Assembly: GCA_023897205.1 (NCBI GenBank)
Contig: JAHWDD010000003.1
Location: 1,925,665 to 1,989,664, forward strand
Source of the DNA: Exophiala sp. HKRS030
Lineage: Eukaryota; Ascomycota; Eurotiomycetes; Chaetothyriales; Herpotrichiellaceae
Reading direction: 5' to 3'
Length of the DNA stretch: 64,000 bases
Shown: positions 54,541-64,000 of the stretch, in pieces
Layout of the letters: each line of letters starts with the position of its first letter
Numbering within the stretch: the stretch's first letter is position 1
Translations under genes and position numbers: made by a program
Notes under the pieces: generated by a model
The model's database searches: none
What the model was told of the DNA's origin: nothing
The model's input: only the letters and a program-made list of their open reading frames with translations

Positions 54541-55980
54541 ATGGATTTTATCAAGAACCTGGCTGGCGGAAAGCCATCACAGGCTCCCATCGTGGCCGAG
54601 GACTCTGGTGTGTTCAGCCTCCTTCCATCGCCGCTCAATCTCGCTATATCATACACTGACACTGTGTGATGTGATGTAGACTTTGCAGACTTTGCAGCTG
54701 CACCCGAGCCGACACCCGCATCAATCCCCGCCTCTCCAGCCGATGCTCAGGCCGCAGTGCCCACCGGAGCCCAGGGCACTCCTGTGGTCTACACAAAATG
54801 GTACCGAGTGTGGGAGAGGACGCAGCTGTCCGACTTTATGATGGAAGGTGTCTTGATCCCTATCATCCTCCTCGCTCTGCTGGTCCACTTTTGGGGTACT
54901 CGCCGCAACTCGAAAAAGGCAAAGAAATGGATGGCCGCACATGCGCCTGTTTTGGAGAGAGAATTTGCCCTGGTCGGCTTCGGCCAGGTACCCAAGATGA
55001 CCCCTTATGCCGAGGGCGTCCAAGGGGACAGCCTCTTGAACGCGAGTGCGAATCTGCCAGGCGACAACGTCACGGAGGACATGCTCAAGGAAAAGGCGGC
55101 TTGGGAATACCAGACCTATGCTACGGGACGACAGAATGTCGCCTTCATGGATGCCACGATCTTCTTGAAGAGACGGATGAACCCGATGATGATGATCGCG
55201 GAGGAAATTGCCGGCATGGTTGCGGAATCGGTCAAGCCCAAGCCAGAACGGATGGAGGCCGTATTGTACACTTTCAGCGGCAAAGAGAAGGAGTTTGTCC
55301 CGCCAGCTGTACCTGGATCTGAAGAAGCAGGCAAGGCCAAGGCCGTGGGCAATTCAAACTACGACGCCTTCGTATTCGCCATTGTGAACAAAATGGCCAT
55401 GCGCAAACTGCGCGACGAGCGCTACGACCTGTCTCTCACCTTCACCAAGGACAATCCCAAGCTCCCCAACTGGGCGACCGTCATGAGCGAGACTGGTGAG
55501 GTCACGGACTTGATGCTTACCAAAGATCTGATTGATGCCGTGGAAAAGGCCGGAGACCTCTTCGAGTACCTCATCATCACCGATCAACCTACCGACAAGC
55601 CCACGAACCTCAACGAAACCACTCCCCGAAAGCGACTGAACCTGTGTTTGAGACTACCTTCCAATGGCGACTATCTTTCAACATTGCCCATCTTCCAAGC
55701 ATTCTTGAGACTGCCAGATTTCTTGGTCAACTCTGCCAAACTGAGACCAGAGGTGACGCGCAAAATCAACGCCATCCGTGAAGAGGAGAAGAGCAAGTTG
55801 AAGAAGATTAGCGATAAGGAAGCGGAAGAGGAGCGACTTCGAACCGCCGACAAGCTCAAGAAGGAGGAGCGGGATCGTAAGCTGAAGGGTATGACTGCTG
55901 AGGAACAGCGCAAGTTCTTGGAGCGAGAGAATGAGAAGCAGAGAAAGAAGCAGGAGAAGAGGATGACGCGGAAAGGATGA
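54541..55980 (+). CDS. CCDC47-like ER membrane protein (PAT complex subunit)
   Basis: Two exons (54541-54607 and 54680-55980) encode 455 aa. One membrane helix lies at about residues 75-95 (FMMEGVLIPIILLALLVHFWG). It is followed by the conserved luminal/cytosolic body with LVGFGQVPKM, MDATIFLKRRMNPMMMIAEEIAGMV, KLPNWATVMSETGEVTDLMLT and LRLPSNGDYLSTLPIFQAFLRLPD. The C-terminus is a long charged coiled coil rich in Lys/Glu (REEEKSKLKKISDKEAEEE). This matches the CCDC47/DUF1682 family, which in animals works with Asterix in the PAT complex that chaperones multi-pass membrane proteins at the ER translocon. Baker's yeast lacks a clear copy, while filamentous fungi keep it. Confidence 0.88.
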
Positions 55981-57001
55981 GGTTGTGGTTGGGAGCCAGA
56001 AGAGGAGAGGATGGTACTTTTGGTGTCATTTTGGCTCTTTTTCTTGTGTTGAGATACAGTACTCCGTATATATTGTATGCATCTTGGACCAATACGCTGG
56101 ATCTGGTACAGTACAGAAAAGATGTATTAAAAGCAAAAATCAGCAGATGATCCAATTGAACAATTACAAGATTGAATCAAGAATGAATCCAGAATGGTTC
56201 GTGTGTGTCCCGAGCTAGCGAAATCGAATCTCTTCCCCAGATTTTCTCAGAGTATCAGAGTATAAACACTACATCATCAGATACTGTAGGTATGCGTGCG
56301 CATATGTATGTATGCAGTAATCTCCTCCGTACAGTCATGTACTATTTCAACATCCCAACTCGGACAGTTGGGACTGAAATGGAAAAGGATTACGAAGTCA
56401 GAGCGGGTTCGTTGATGTGGTGAATTGAGGCAGTGCTCTGGGCAACAAGTCACTGTCCAAGCCTTTTGTACTCGTAAGATCCAACCATTTGCTACGGGGT
56501 CGAGAATGGCCCATGCTGGTGTTTCAGGCCTGAAGATCCGCCGATTCCAGGGTCTTATTGGTGTCTTTTCTCTCCACGCGGAGGTCCGATCACAGACCTA
56601 CGAATAGTAAAGATGAATGGGCAAAACCAAAAAACTACGCCTCGTTCTCAGCCTGCGTCGGTTCCGTCCGCGCGGCCTGGAGTTTCTAAATAGTTTCAGC
56701 ACCAAGACACTCACAGGGCCTTTGATGGATCTGACAGTGCATGGTGCCTTTTGTCTTCTTGTTTCTTCGAATCATCTGGAGCTGGTCTCTTCATTCTTGA
56801 CATATCTCCCTACTACTCTGTGGTCGTTGGTTGTCTTGTGCTTTGATACTTTTTTTCCAAAGCGATTTACTCTATTCACTTGTGCAATTGTTCCATTTGC
56901 TTTGCTATTTACTTCCATCGACCCTCCTCCCACCAGGGGACGAGCAAGACATCACAAGAGTTGGATTAATACATACGCCCCTCGTATTGAACTTTGGAAA
57001 A
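55981..57001. other. Gene-free stretch
   Basis: The 3' region of the CCDC47-like gene and the promoter of the PLC-like gene. TACTCCGTA is at 56060-56068. An overlapping 238-aa ORF from 56617 runs into the next gene in another frame and is not credible. Confidence 0.5.
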
Positions 57002-58198
57002 ATGCATACACGGTCTCTACTGTCGACGTGCCTCCTGTTCCTTCTCAGCCTCACCTCCTCCACCTCCGCGGCCTCCATATCCTCCTCTCACAGCCTTTCC
57101 TCACGCGCAGAAGCCTGCAACAACTCCCCAGATCTCTGCTCGAAACCATACAACTCGGTCGTCCACCTCGGTGCCCACGACTCCCCCTTCGTTCGGGATG
57201 CCTCGACAGGCTTCTCTGTCTCGGGAAATCAATACTACAACACGACCGTGCAACTGTCCGCCGGGGTCCGTTTGGTGACCGCCCAGGTACACATGACAAA
57301 CTCGCAATGGCACCTGTGCCACTCGTCCTGTGACCTGCTCGACGCGGGACTCTTGTCGGACTGGCTCAAGACGATCAAGACCTGGCTCGACAACCACCCG
57401 AACGAAGTCGTGACGGTGTTGCTGGTCAACTCGGACAACGCCCGACCCTCCCAACTCCACGCCGAGTTCCTGGACGCCGACCTCGTCGACCAAGCGTACG
57501 TGCCGTCGTCCATCACCACCCCTCCAGAGACGTGGCCGACGCTGCAAGACATCATCGCGGGCGGGAAGAGGCTCATGACTTTCGTGGCGAGTTGGAACCT
57601 CACCGACCCGGAACTGAACGCCACGACGAGTTACATGATGGACGAGTTCACCTTCATCTTCGAGAACCCTTTCGACAACACGAACCCGAGCGATTTCACG
57701 TGCGCGCCGAACCGGCCCACCGCGGTGCAGAACAACGTACAGTCCGCCATCTCGAGCAACCGTATGCCCTTTGTCAACCACTTTCTGTACTCCACGGGGG
57801 CCTTTGACATCGAGACCCCGGACGTGGACAAGATCAACGTGACCAACGCAGCGAGCACCAACACCGCCGGCAGTCTCGGACAGGCCTTGTCGACGTGTAA
57901 CTCGCAGTACGGTCGGGTCCCGACGTTCACGCTGGTCGACTTTTTCGACCAAGGTCCGGCCATCGACGCGGTCGACGCTTTGAACGGGGTGACGAGCCCC
58001 GTGGGACGAGTGGCCCCTCCCCCCCGAGATACGCACAAGAGCAGTAGCACTTTAAGCCAGAGTACCTTTGCCGGCGTCGTGCAACTCGCAAACGACGTAA
58101 AGTCGGGCGAGAAACCAAAACTCGGAGCCTGGATCTGGGCGGCTGGGAAATGGACTTTTGGTGGCATCAATTTGAACGGTGGAGGTTTGTTGAATTGA
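57002..58198 (+). CDS. Secreted PLC-like phosphodiesterase (PI-PLC X-domain fold)
   Basis: An intronless gene of 398 aa. The signal peptide RSLLSTCLLFLLSLTSSTSA opens the protein, and an in-frame ATG at 56831 is rejected because it would bury it. The TIM-barrel PLC-like domain begins SVVHLGAHDSPFV, with the first catalytic-type His in GAHDS. GVRLVTAQVHMTNSQWHLCHSSCDLLD carries the second His region. TIKTWLDNHPNEVVTVLLVNSDN is the third conserved strand. Fungal members of this family are mostly secreted or wall-bound proteins of unknown substrate. Several N-glycosylation sequons are present. Coding sequence is very GC-rich compared with its flanks. Confidence 0.88.
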   Translation: MHTRSLLSTCLLFLLSLTSSTSAASISSSHSLSSRAEACNNSPDLCSKPYNSVVHLGAHDSPFVRDASTGFSVSGNQYYNTTVQLSAGVRLVTAQVHMTNSQWHLCHSSCDLLDAGLLSDWLKTIKTWLDNHPNEVVTVLLVNSDNARPSQLHAEFLDADLVDQAYVPSSITTPPETWPTLQDIIAGGKRLMTFVASWNLTDPELNATTSYMMDEFTFIFENPFDNTNPSDFTCAPNRPTAVQNNVQSAISSNRMPFVNHFLYSTGAFDIETPDVDKINVTNAASTNTAGSLGQALSTCNSQYGRVPTFTLVDFFDQGPAIDAVDALNGVTSPVGRVAPPPRDTHKSSSTLSQSTFAGVVQLANDVKSGEKPKLGAWIWAAGKWTFGGINLNGGGLLN

Positions 58199-58897
58199 AC
58201 AAGTCATCCGTGGATTGTTTTATTAATGCTTGGTACAATATCGACATTAATCAACGGGGACAATGTTGGATTTTGCACCACAGAAGACGAGAAGAAAAAA
58301 CGAAAGCGACTCATTATGGAAAAGCCATGGTATGCCTGCAATTTCGAGTCGTGCATGAGAAATGTAATGTACCCATTTCTCGATGCAAGGCAAAGCATTT
58401 TTTGGGGGTGTGTCTGTGTGTTCATATGACACTGGGCATATTTTTCAGCATAGCGACGGTGTTTTTGGGCTTTTGGAAATGGGAATTCTTCTTTCTTCTG
58501 GGAAGTGTCATCAGGATTGATATGAACATGGACATTTGCAAGGTCAAAGATACAAGACCACAATCTCGATCAAGGTGGACAGATATGGAGTACCTACTTG
58601 ACCCAGAAGATGGATGATGAAACTTGGATACTATCTGAGAAGAGTACCGGGGTACTCGAGTATATAGATAAAATGATTTCCCAAAAAGAAAAGGAGAAAA
58701 TCATCAAGAAGAAGACTACCTCATCGACCGTCGACTTTGATTTTTGGTATACTATTTACAGATTCAATAAATACCCAAATACTCACGGGGTACACATTTG
58801 ATTGTTCCACTTTTAAAGGGAGTAGTATCCGAGATTTTCTACCTTGTCTTGTCACTTGTCTACCTTGGTCCTTGATCCGAGTACAGTACTTTGCCAA

Positions 58898-58936
<39 letters not shown>

Positions 58937-59024
58937 GAGTTTCCTCATTTTTTGCACTTGTTTTGATATTACTGTTGTATTTCTTGTTCTCGCTATTGTC
59001 GGTGTTGTTTCTCTTCGTCTTGTC
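58199..59024. other. Convergent intergenic region
   Basis: The 3' ends of the PLC-like gene and DUG2 face each other. AT-rich, with a 35-nt (TC)n run at 58901-58935. No gene is seen. Confidence 0.5.
58901..58935. repeat. (TC)17 microsatellite
   Basis: An uninterrupted TC run of 35 nt, the longest dinucleotide repeat in the window. Confidence 0.92.
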
Positions 59025-62000
59025 TCACAACCTCGAAAAGACCCGCTTCAACACGTCGCGGCCCTTCCAGAGGTTCTCCACCCTCATCCGCTCATTGTCC
59101 AGGTGGGCGTTGTCGCTCGCCTGGCCCATCGGGAACATGGCCGCGGGGGCGTCGAATTCCCCTTCCAAGAAGCTGATGGCGGGGATCGACCCACCTTCCC
59201 GAATGAACAGAGGTTGGCGTGGCAGGTTGGTGGAGGTGAATGTCCCAGCGCTGGCCAGGGACGACGCTCGACGGTGCGACGAACGTTGTGACCCCGGTTG
59301 TATTGTTGTTGTCGACGACGATGATGTTGATGTTGACCCTGACGTGGCAGCTGTGGTGGTAGATCCGAGGTCAGAAATAGTATCGTTGGATGTTGCTGCT
59401 GTTGATGATGATGTGGTATTTCTGTTGTCCGACGGGAAAGAACGATGTGATGAATCTGTAGCAGGATTCCAAACTTCAACCACGGCTTCTTTCAATGAAT
59501 GATACAATTCACTGTTGACGTCACCCAACCAAGGGTCAGCCTTGGAAGTGATTTCGACCTTTAACCGATTTGAACTTTGTAGTTTGGCAAATTGATCCTC
59601 CAGGTATTCTGTCAAACCGGTCGCGATCCGTTCGGCAGTTTGTGACGGTACGATGCGGATAGACAACGTGGCGTTGGCCAATCCACTGATCGTCACCGCC
59701 GTCTTGGTCTCCGGGACCTCGATCTGGTGGATCGTCAAGTTTGGATATCTCCATCTCTGCATCAGTGACTGCGAAAAGGACCTTTCGTTTTTGATCTCCG
59801 GGTGACCTTGTAACAACGAACTTGTGATGTTTGTGTAGGACCGGAACTCGAGGTCCGACAGCTCATCGACACTGTCGTAAAAGTTGGGGATGGTTATTTT
59901 GGTCCCCGTAGACCCGATGAGACTGGCCAGGAGGACGGTGAGATCCTTCAAGGGTTCATGTTGGACAGATTTACCGTCCATGCCGGAGTGCAGGTCGGGC
60001 CGGTTGGAAGAAACGGTGACCGTGGCGTGAATGACACCTCTCATGCCAAAAGTCAAACAGGGGATATGGTCGTCCAACCAGTAACTGTTGGACAGCAGGA
60101 TAAAGTCGACGTCGTCCCCAACGATCGAGGACGACTTCATACGACCCACGGCGTCCCGGAACCCGCGGGATCCGGCTTCTTCGTCACCCTCGAGTAGAAA
60201 AGTCACGTTGCACGACAAGGTGTCTTGCTGAACCAGGTCGGCGACGGCGTAAATGGCGGCCAAGATCGGACCTTTGTTGTCGGTCACTCCACGGCCGTAT
60301 AGGTACCCGTTCAGAGGTTGTAGACTGAATGGGTCACCACCGGTCCAACTTCCCACCTCGGCGTCGACAACGTCGTAATGACCGTAGAACAGGACCGTTT
60401 TGGGTTTTGTTTTGGTCGACGACGAAGGTCGGGATGCGGTGAATTTGGCGACCAGAATCGGATTGACACCTTCTTGTGGAGAGACCAAATCGGTGGTGGC
60501 ACCAAAGGCGTTGCATTGCTTTCGAAGAAAAGTAATGGCGTCGTGACAATCTCGCACACAGGTAGGGTTCGAAGCGACGGTACGAAAACTGACGAATTCG
60601 CGTAAAGCATTCACCAACTCATCTAAGAATCGTGTCGGGTCAAAATGTCAGTCAAGGTCCTGCCGGATATCCGTGTGGGTGTCTCATTTGACATTGAAAT
60701 AGTCTTCTCACTCACCATTGCTTCGGACTGAAGATGCTATCGAGGTGTGAGAATGACCGTCGGCGTCCCAGAATGATATGGAACCGTCATTGCCACCTGT
60801 GATTAAAATGTCGTGTCCAGAGGTTTTGGTTTGACTCATTGCGAGGATTTTGCCGTCGGCGGCAGCCCAGCATTCCGTCTCCATGAAATGATCATTGTAT
60901 CGCTGACGAACAAAAATAAAGTCAGCCAGTGTTCTGTCGAACAAGTCCACTCTCGCATCTCGGGACATCAAAACAAACCTTGATTCGTCCGTGACTTGTA
61001 CCGCAAAGGATACTGTCAGAGTTGACTGATATTTGACTTATGTCGCCATGGCCGATACTGAGTCTTTGGACTAGTTGGTTCGAAGCAAGATTGTAAACAT
61101 TGGCCGTACCGTCGGAAAGGCCAGCGTAGAGAAATGAGCCTCGGAAGGACAGGCTGAGGACGTTGGAGCCGGTGTTTTTGAATTTCGTGAGCTGGACAAG
61201 ACCGTCTGTGGATAACGAGTCGATGGACCAAATTTTGATGGTCCCATCTCCGGCACCGGTCACGAGGACTTCTTCACATCGACCGTAATTCAATAACCCT
61301 TTGACCAGGAGCATGCAGTATATGTAGCTCTTGTGGGCGTACGGGAGGTAGTTGTGGTTTGGGACAGTCAAGACGCGGCCGCCCTGGTTGTCCAGACTCG
61401 TTGTAGAAAACCCTTCTTCGTCCGAGATGACATTGGATGTCCCGCCCGGGCCCAACGAGTCGAAGAAGCGATGTTTGCGAGATCCGGGGGCAAAAGTGAG
61501 CGTCGGAGACATGCTGCTGGCGTCCGTGCTGATTCTGTGCCACTGTATGCTGGCATTTTGAGCACCCCAAAACAAAGTCTGTTTCGGGGTGGAATGGACC
61601 ACGCAGAAGATGTCGCCGATCTCAAAGGGAGAATAAAGTGAGTAGAGCCGTTGAAGGGTCTGAGTCGACCATACATTGACGACCGAGTCTGCGCCGGTGG
61701 AAAACAACAACGATCTATCCTCACAGAGAGAAAGGTTCAAGACACTCTCTTTGTGTGCTGGGACGGTCGCGAGAAGTTCATACGTCTCCAATGACCAGGC
61801 CGTGATGTTGCCACCTTGGAGACCTGCAAAAAGGACATCATCGTCGACCGCCAAAGCTTGTACACTTCCAGGAGCATTGATTCGGTGTATGGGACTTTTC
61901 GACGGTCTTGACTCGGGAGGTGGTGGTGATTCTCTCATTTCTTCCGGCTTGTTGACATGGTGCGAAGATTCTTTCTGCCGGATCCCTTGCGACGCGCTAT

Positions 62001-62058
62001 CCGAGACAGAAGAAGCTGTTGATGATCGACTCGGCCGGGTCAAGTCAGTCGTGGCCAT
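59025..62058 (-). CDS. DUG2: DUG2-like glutathione-degradation protein (WD40 plus M20 peptidase)
   Basis: Three exons (62058-60979, 60902-60716, 60622-59025) encode 954 aa. The N-terminal half is a WD40 propeller (for example LLFSTGADSVVNVWS, VTGAGDGTIKIWS, LITGGNDGSISFWD). The C-terminal half is an M20 metallopeptidase with its metal-binding residues in order: VLFYGHYDVVDA, GRGVTDNKGP, LLEGDEEAGS and SYWLDDHIPCLTFGMRG. This domain order is diagnostic of Dug2, which with the glutaminase Dug3 removes the gamma-glutamyl group from glutathione in the cytosol. A low-complexity Ser/Thr insert of about 70 residues interrupts the peptidase near its C-terminal end (residues about 820-890). The two halves look like two genes if the introns at 60978-60903 and 60715-60623 are missed. 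Confidence 0.92.
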
Positions 62059-62483
62059 TCCTCCAGATAAGGCGCCAGATTCTGGAGCTAAGCTATTGGA
62101 TAAAGAAAAACATTAGCGGCACGTACGGAAGATGGTGGTGGCTTGAATTTCCCCCACGTCGTCGATGATTCTGGGGTTGTCGATAAAGACTCCAATTGGC
62201 TGCCGATTTGACACATGGTTCAAGTATATCTGGTACTCCTGAAGTGAGTCTTTCACTTCATCACCTGCTGTTAGCATTTCATCTATTTTTGGACTCGTTG
62301 ATTGTGATCCGGTGAGGCTTTGGATCAGTGTTGCATTCGTTGGTAGTCACTCAGTGATACAAATAACATCCTTGGTGATTCAAGCGGCCGATGGCGTGAT
62401 GACAGGCTGAGATTGCGCAGTATCACAGTATCCCTGACCACTCATCATCATCAGCCCCCAATTCGAATTTACGCGAAACGATA
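62059..62483. promoter_or_regulatory. Divergent promoter, DUG2 / asparaginase
   Basis: A 425-bp divergent region between a glutathione-degradation gene and an asparagine-degradation gene. No specific motif is recognised. Confidence 0.45.
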
Positions 62484-63971
62484 ATGCATTCTCATATCAC
62501 TGAAAAACATCATGCACTTGGCTCCTTTCAACCAACAGTCATTCTTCATGGCGGAGCGGGTGCGATATCTCGGGCCAGTCTTTCCCCCGAGCTCTGGGCT
62601 CGATATGAAGCGTCACTTTGGAGATACCTGACTGACGCGCGAAAGCTGCTGGATTCAGGAGCCTCAGCACTGGATGCGGCCTGTGCTGCTGCGACGTGGT
62701 TTGAGGACGACCCGCTCTTCAACTGTGGCCGGGGTTCGGTCTTCACCGAACAAGGCACTGTTGAAATGGAAGCCAGTGCGATGGTCTGTTCACTTGATCC
62801 AAGTGGTCCTCCTGCAGGACAGATAAAGCGTGGAGCCGCCGTCAGTCTGGTACGAAACACGAGGCATCCCATCCTTCTCGCCAGGGAAGTATTGATGGCG
62901 GCAGATGGAGACGGGGGTATGGGCGGCACGAGCACGATGCACTGCCATCTCAGTGGCCGAGATGTTGAGGAATGGGGGTGGGAGGAGAGAGGACTCGAGA
63001 AGAAACCAGACCGATGGTTCTGGACGAAAAGGCGATGGGAAGAGCACCGTCGCGGTCTCCAAAAGCAGAACACCGGCTATACCTATGACGATCTTCTGGC
63101 ATCCGTAGACCGGTTTGCGGCCACCGAGGAAGAAGGGGACGGTGATGATGGTGTTGATGAATACCCTAGTCAAGGCACCGTCGGCGCGGTGTGTCTCGAT
63201 TCCTGGGGGAACCTGGCCGTGGCCACGTCGACCGGCGGATTGACAAACAAGAAGGTAGGGAGAATCGGGGACACGCCAACGATAGGTTCTGGCTTCTGGG
63301 CGGAAACTTGGGAGGAGGAAGTCCCAGAGAAGACCTCGGCCATGGTGCAAGCAAGACGAGAGCAGAACCTCGAGTCCGAAACCAGCCAGATATTGCCACC
63401 GATCGCCGGTATACTCGGTTCGTGTCTTACCCTGTTCCAGGCCCATCAAGAGTACCAACCTGTGATCAATCCTCCAACCTACAGTCCGGTGACTCCACAC
63501 CACTCTCCGCCCATCCTCGATCCCAGGCGCTCGACCTTACGGAAACGTCGCAGGGCTGTTGCAATGAGTGGTACTGGCAACGGTGATTCGTTCTTACGCA
63601 CGAACGCTACTCGCACCGCTGCCTCCATGTGCAGATTTTCCTCCAGAACATCCCTGGCACGTGCCGTCAGTGCAGTTGCCGGGCCTGGTGGCGAACTGCA
63701 ACAGTCGGCCGGTGACCGATGGGGTCATAGTGGTGAAGGCCAGGGCGGTATCATTGGCATCGAGATCGATGATGGCCCCGTCTCAAAGGAGTTCTTGGTG
63801 GAGCAAGACTACCCTACCATCAAAAGCTCGAGTGCTTGCTCATCAACGAAGAAGAGAGGGAGATCAGTATTCGATTTCAACTGCGGCGGTTTGTTCCGCG
63901 CCTATTATGAACTTGATGAGAAGACAAGTCGAGAAACACCCAAGGTTATGGTATTCAAGGAGGAATACTGA
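62484..63971 (+). CDS. Ntn-type L-asparaginase / isoaspartyl peptidase family protein
   Basis: An intronless gene of 495 aa. The N-terminal subunit begins PTVILHGGAGAISRA and has GDGG-free ALDAACAAATWFEDDPLFNCGRGSVFTEQGTVEMEAS. The self-cleavage site precedes Thr232 in SQGTVGAVCLDSWGNLAVATSTGGLTNKKVGRIGDTPTIGSGFWA, the nucleophile of Ntn-hydrolases. The family hydrolyses Asn or isoaspartyl peptides after autoproteolysis. The C-terminal half is longer than usual and carries a low-complexity, Ser/Pro/Arg-rich segment (about residues 300-370) before SGTGNGDSFLR, which supplies the conserved GNGD/SFLR end of the active site. No signal peptide is seen. Confidence 0.88.
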   Translation: MHSHITEKHHALGSFQPTVILHGGAGAISRASLSPELWARYEASLWRYLTDARKLLDSGASALDAACAAATWFEDDPLFNCGRGSVFTEQGTVEMEASAMVCSLDPSGPPAGQIKRGAAVSLVRNTRHPILLAREVLMAADGDGGMGGTSTMHCHLSGRDVEEWGWEERGLEKKPDRWFWTKRRWEEHRRGLQKQNTGYTYDDLLASVDRFAATEEEGDGDDGVDEYPSQGTVGAVCLDSWGNLAVATSTGGLTNKKVGRIGDTPTIGSGFWAETWEEEVPEKTSAMVQARREQNLESETSQILPPIAGILGSCLTLFQAHQEYQPVINPPTYSPVTPHHSPPILDPRRSTLRKRRRAVAMSGTGNGDSFLRTNATRTAASMCRFSSRTSLARAVSAVAGPGGELQQSAGDRWGHSGEGQGGIIGIEIDDGPVSKEFLVEQDYPTIKSSSACSSTKKRGRSVFDFNCGGLFRAYYELDEKTSRETPKVMVFKEEY

Positions 63972-64000
63972 GCCTCAATATATGCAAGATTGGGTCTAGA

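Noticed and set aside
56617..57333. 238-aa plus-strand ORF upstream of and overlapping the PLC-like gene
   Set aside because: Runs into the PLC-like coding region in a different frame; low-complexity sequence only.
57101..58036. 311-aa antisense ORF opposite the PLC-like gene
   Set aside because: Arg/Val/Gly-rich shadow produced by the GC-rich codon bias of the real gene.
60708..62058. Separate WD40 gene next to a separate M20 peptidase gene
   Set aside because: Splicing joins both in frame, and the WD40-M20 order is exactly that of Dug2.

Overview
The window is nuclear DNA of a filamentous ascomycete (Pezizomycotina). Genes are split by short GT-AG introns of about 45-155 nt with CTAAC/CTGAC-like branch sites. 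The gene set (Zn2Cys6 regulator, PIR cell-wall protein, TCO89, DUG2, CFEM-like membrane protein) is fungal. A black-yeast-like Eurotiomycete is my guess for lineage, but nothing here proves it. Exon borders were placed by eye from splice signals and by checking that the reading frame carries through each junction.

Layout. 1.2-9.6 kb holds housekeeping genes: an aquaporin, an RBM42-type RNA-binding protein, 6-phosphogluconate dehydrogenase and an LSM12-like protein. 9.6-11.3 kb is gene-free. 11.3-25.1 kb is a compact catabolic cluster: FAD monooxygenase, intradiol ring-cleavage dioxygenase, MFS permease, class III CoA-transferase, RraA-type aldolase, Zn2Cys6 regulator and NmrA-like protein. 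26.6-28.3 kb encodes a secreted S28 serine peptidase. 28.3-32.7 kb is gene-free and rich in simple repeats. After that come a PIR wall protein with a GPI signal, a PD-(D/E)XK-like protein, an agmatinase-family protein with a signal peptide and a C-terminal KDEL, a DLH/SnoaL-like protein, a hemerythrin-domain protein, TCO89, a patatin-like lipase, a CFEM-like membrane protein, a GH15 glucohydrolase with an apparent frameshift, a CCDC47-like ER protein, a PLC-like phosphodiesterase, DUG2 (glutathione degradation) and an Ntn-type asparaginase.

Main discovery. The 8-mer palindrome CGGCGCCG (fuller form TCGGCGCCGA) occurs eight times between 13.1 and 21.0 kb, always in intergenic DNA upstream of cluster genes. 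I found no copy elsewhere in the 64 kb. A one-base variant lies upstream of the NmrA-like gene. The sequence is an inverted CGG repeat with a 2-bp spacer, the kind of site a Zn2Cys6 protein reads, and three copies lie in front of the cluster's own Zn2Cys6 gene. I infer an autoregulated pathway-specific regulon. A likely route is uptake of an aromatic acid by the permease, ring hydroxylation, intradiol cleavage, CoA transfer and retro-aldol cleavage. The substrate is unknown, and I do not recognise this exact gene combination.
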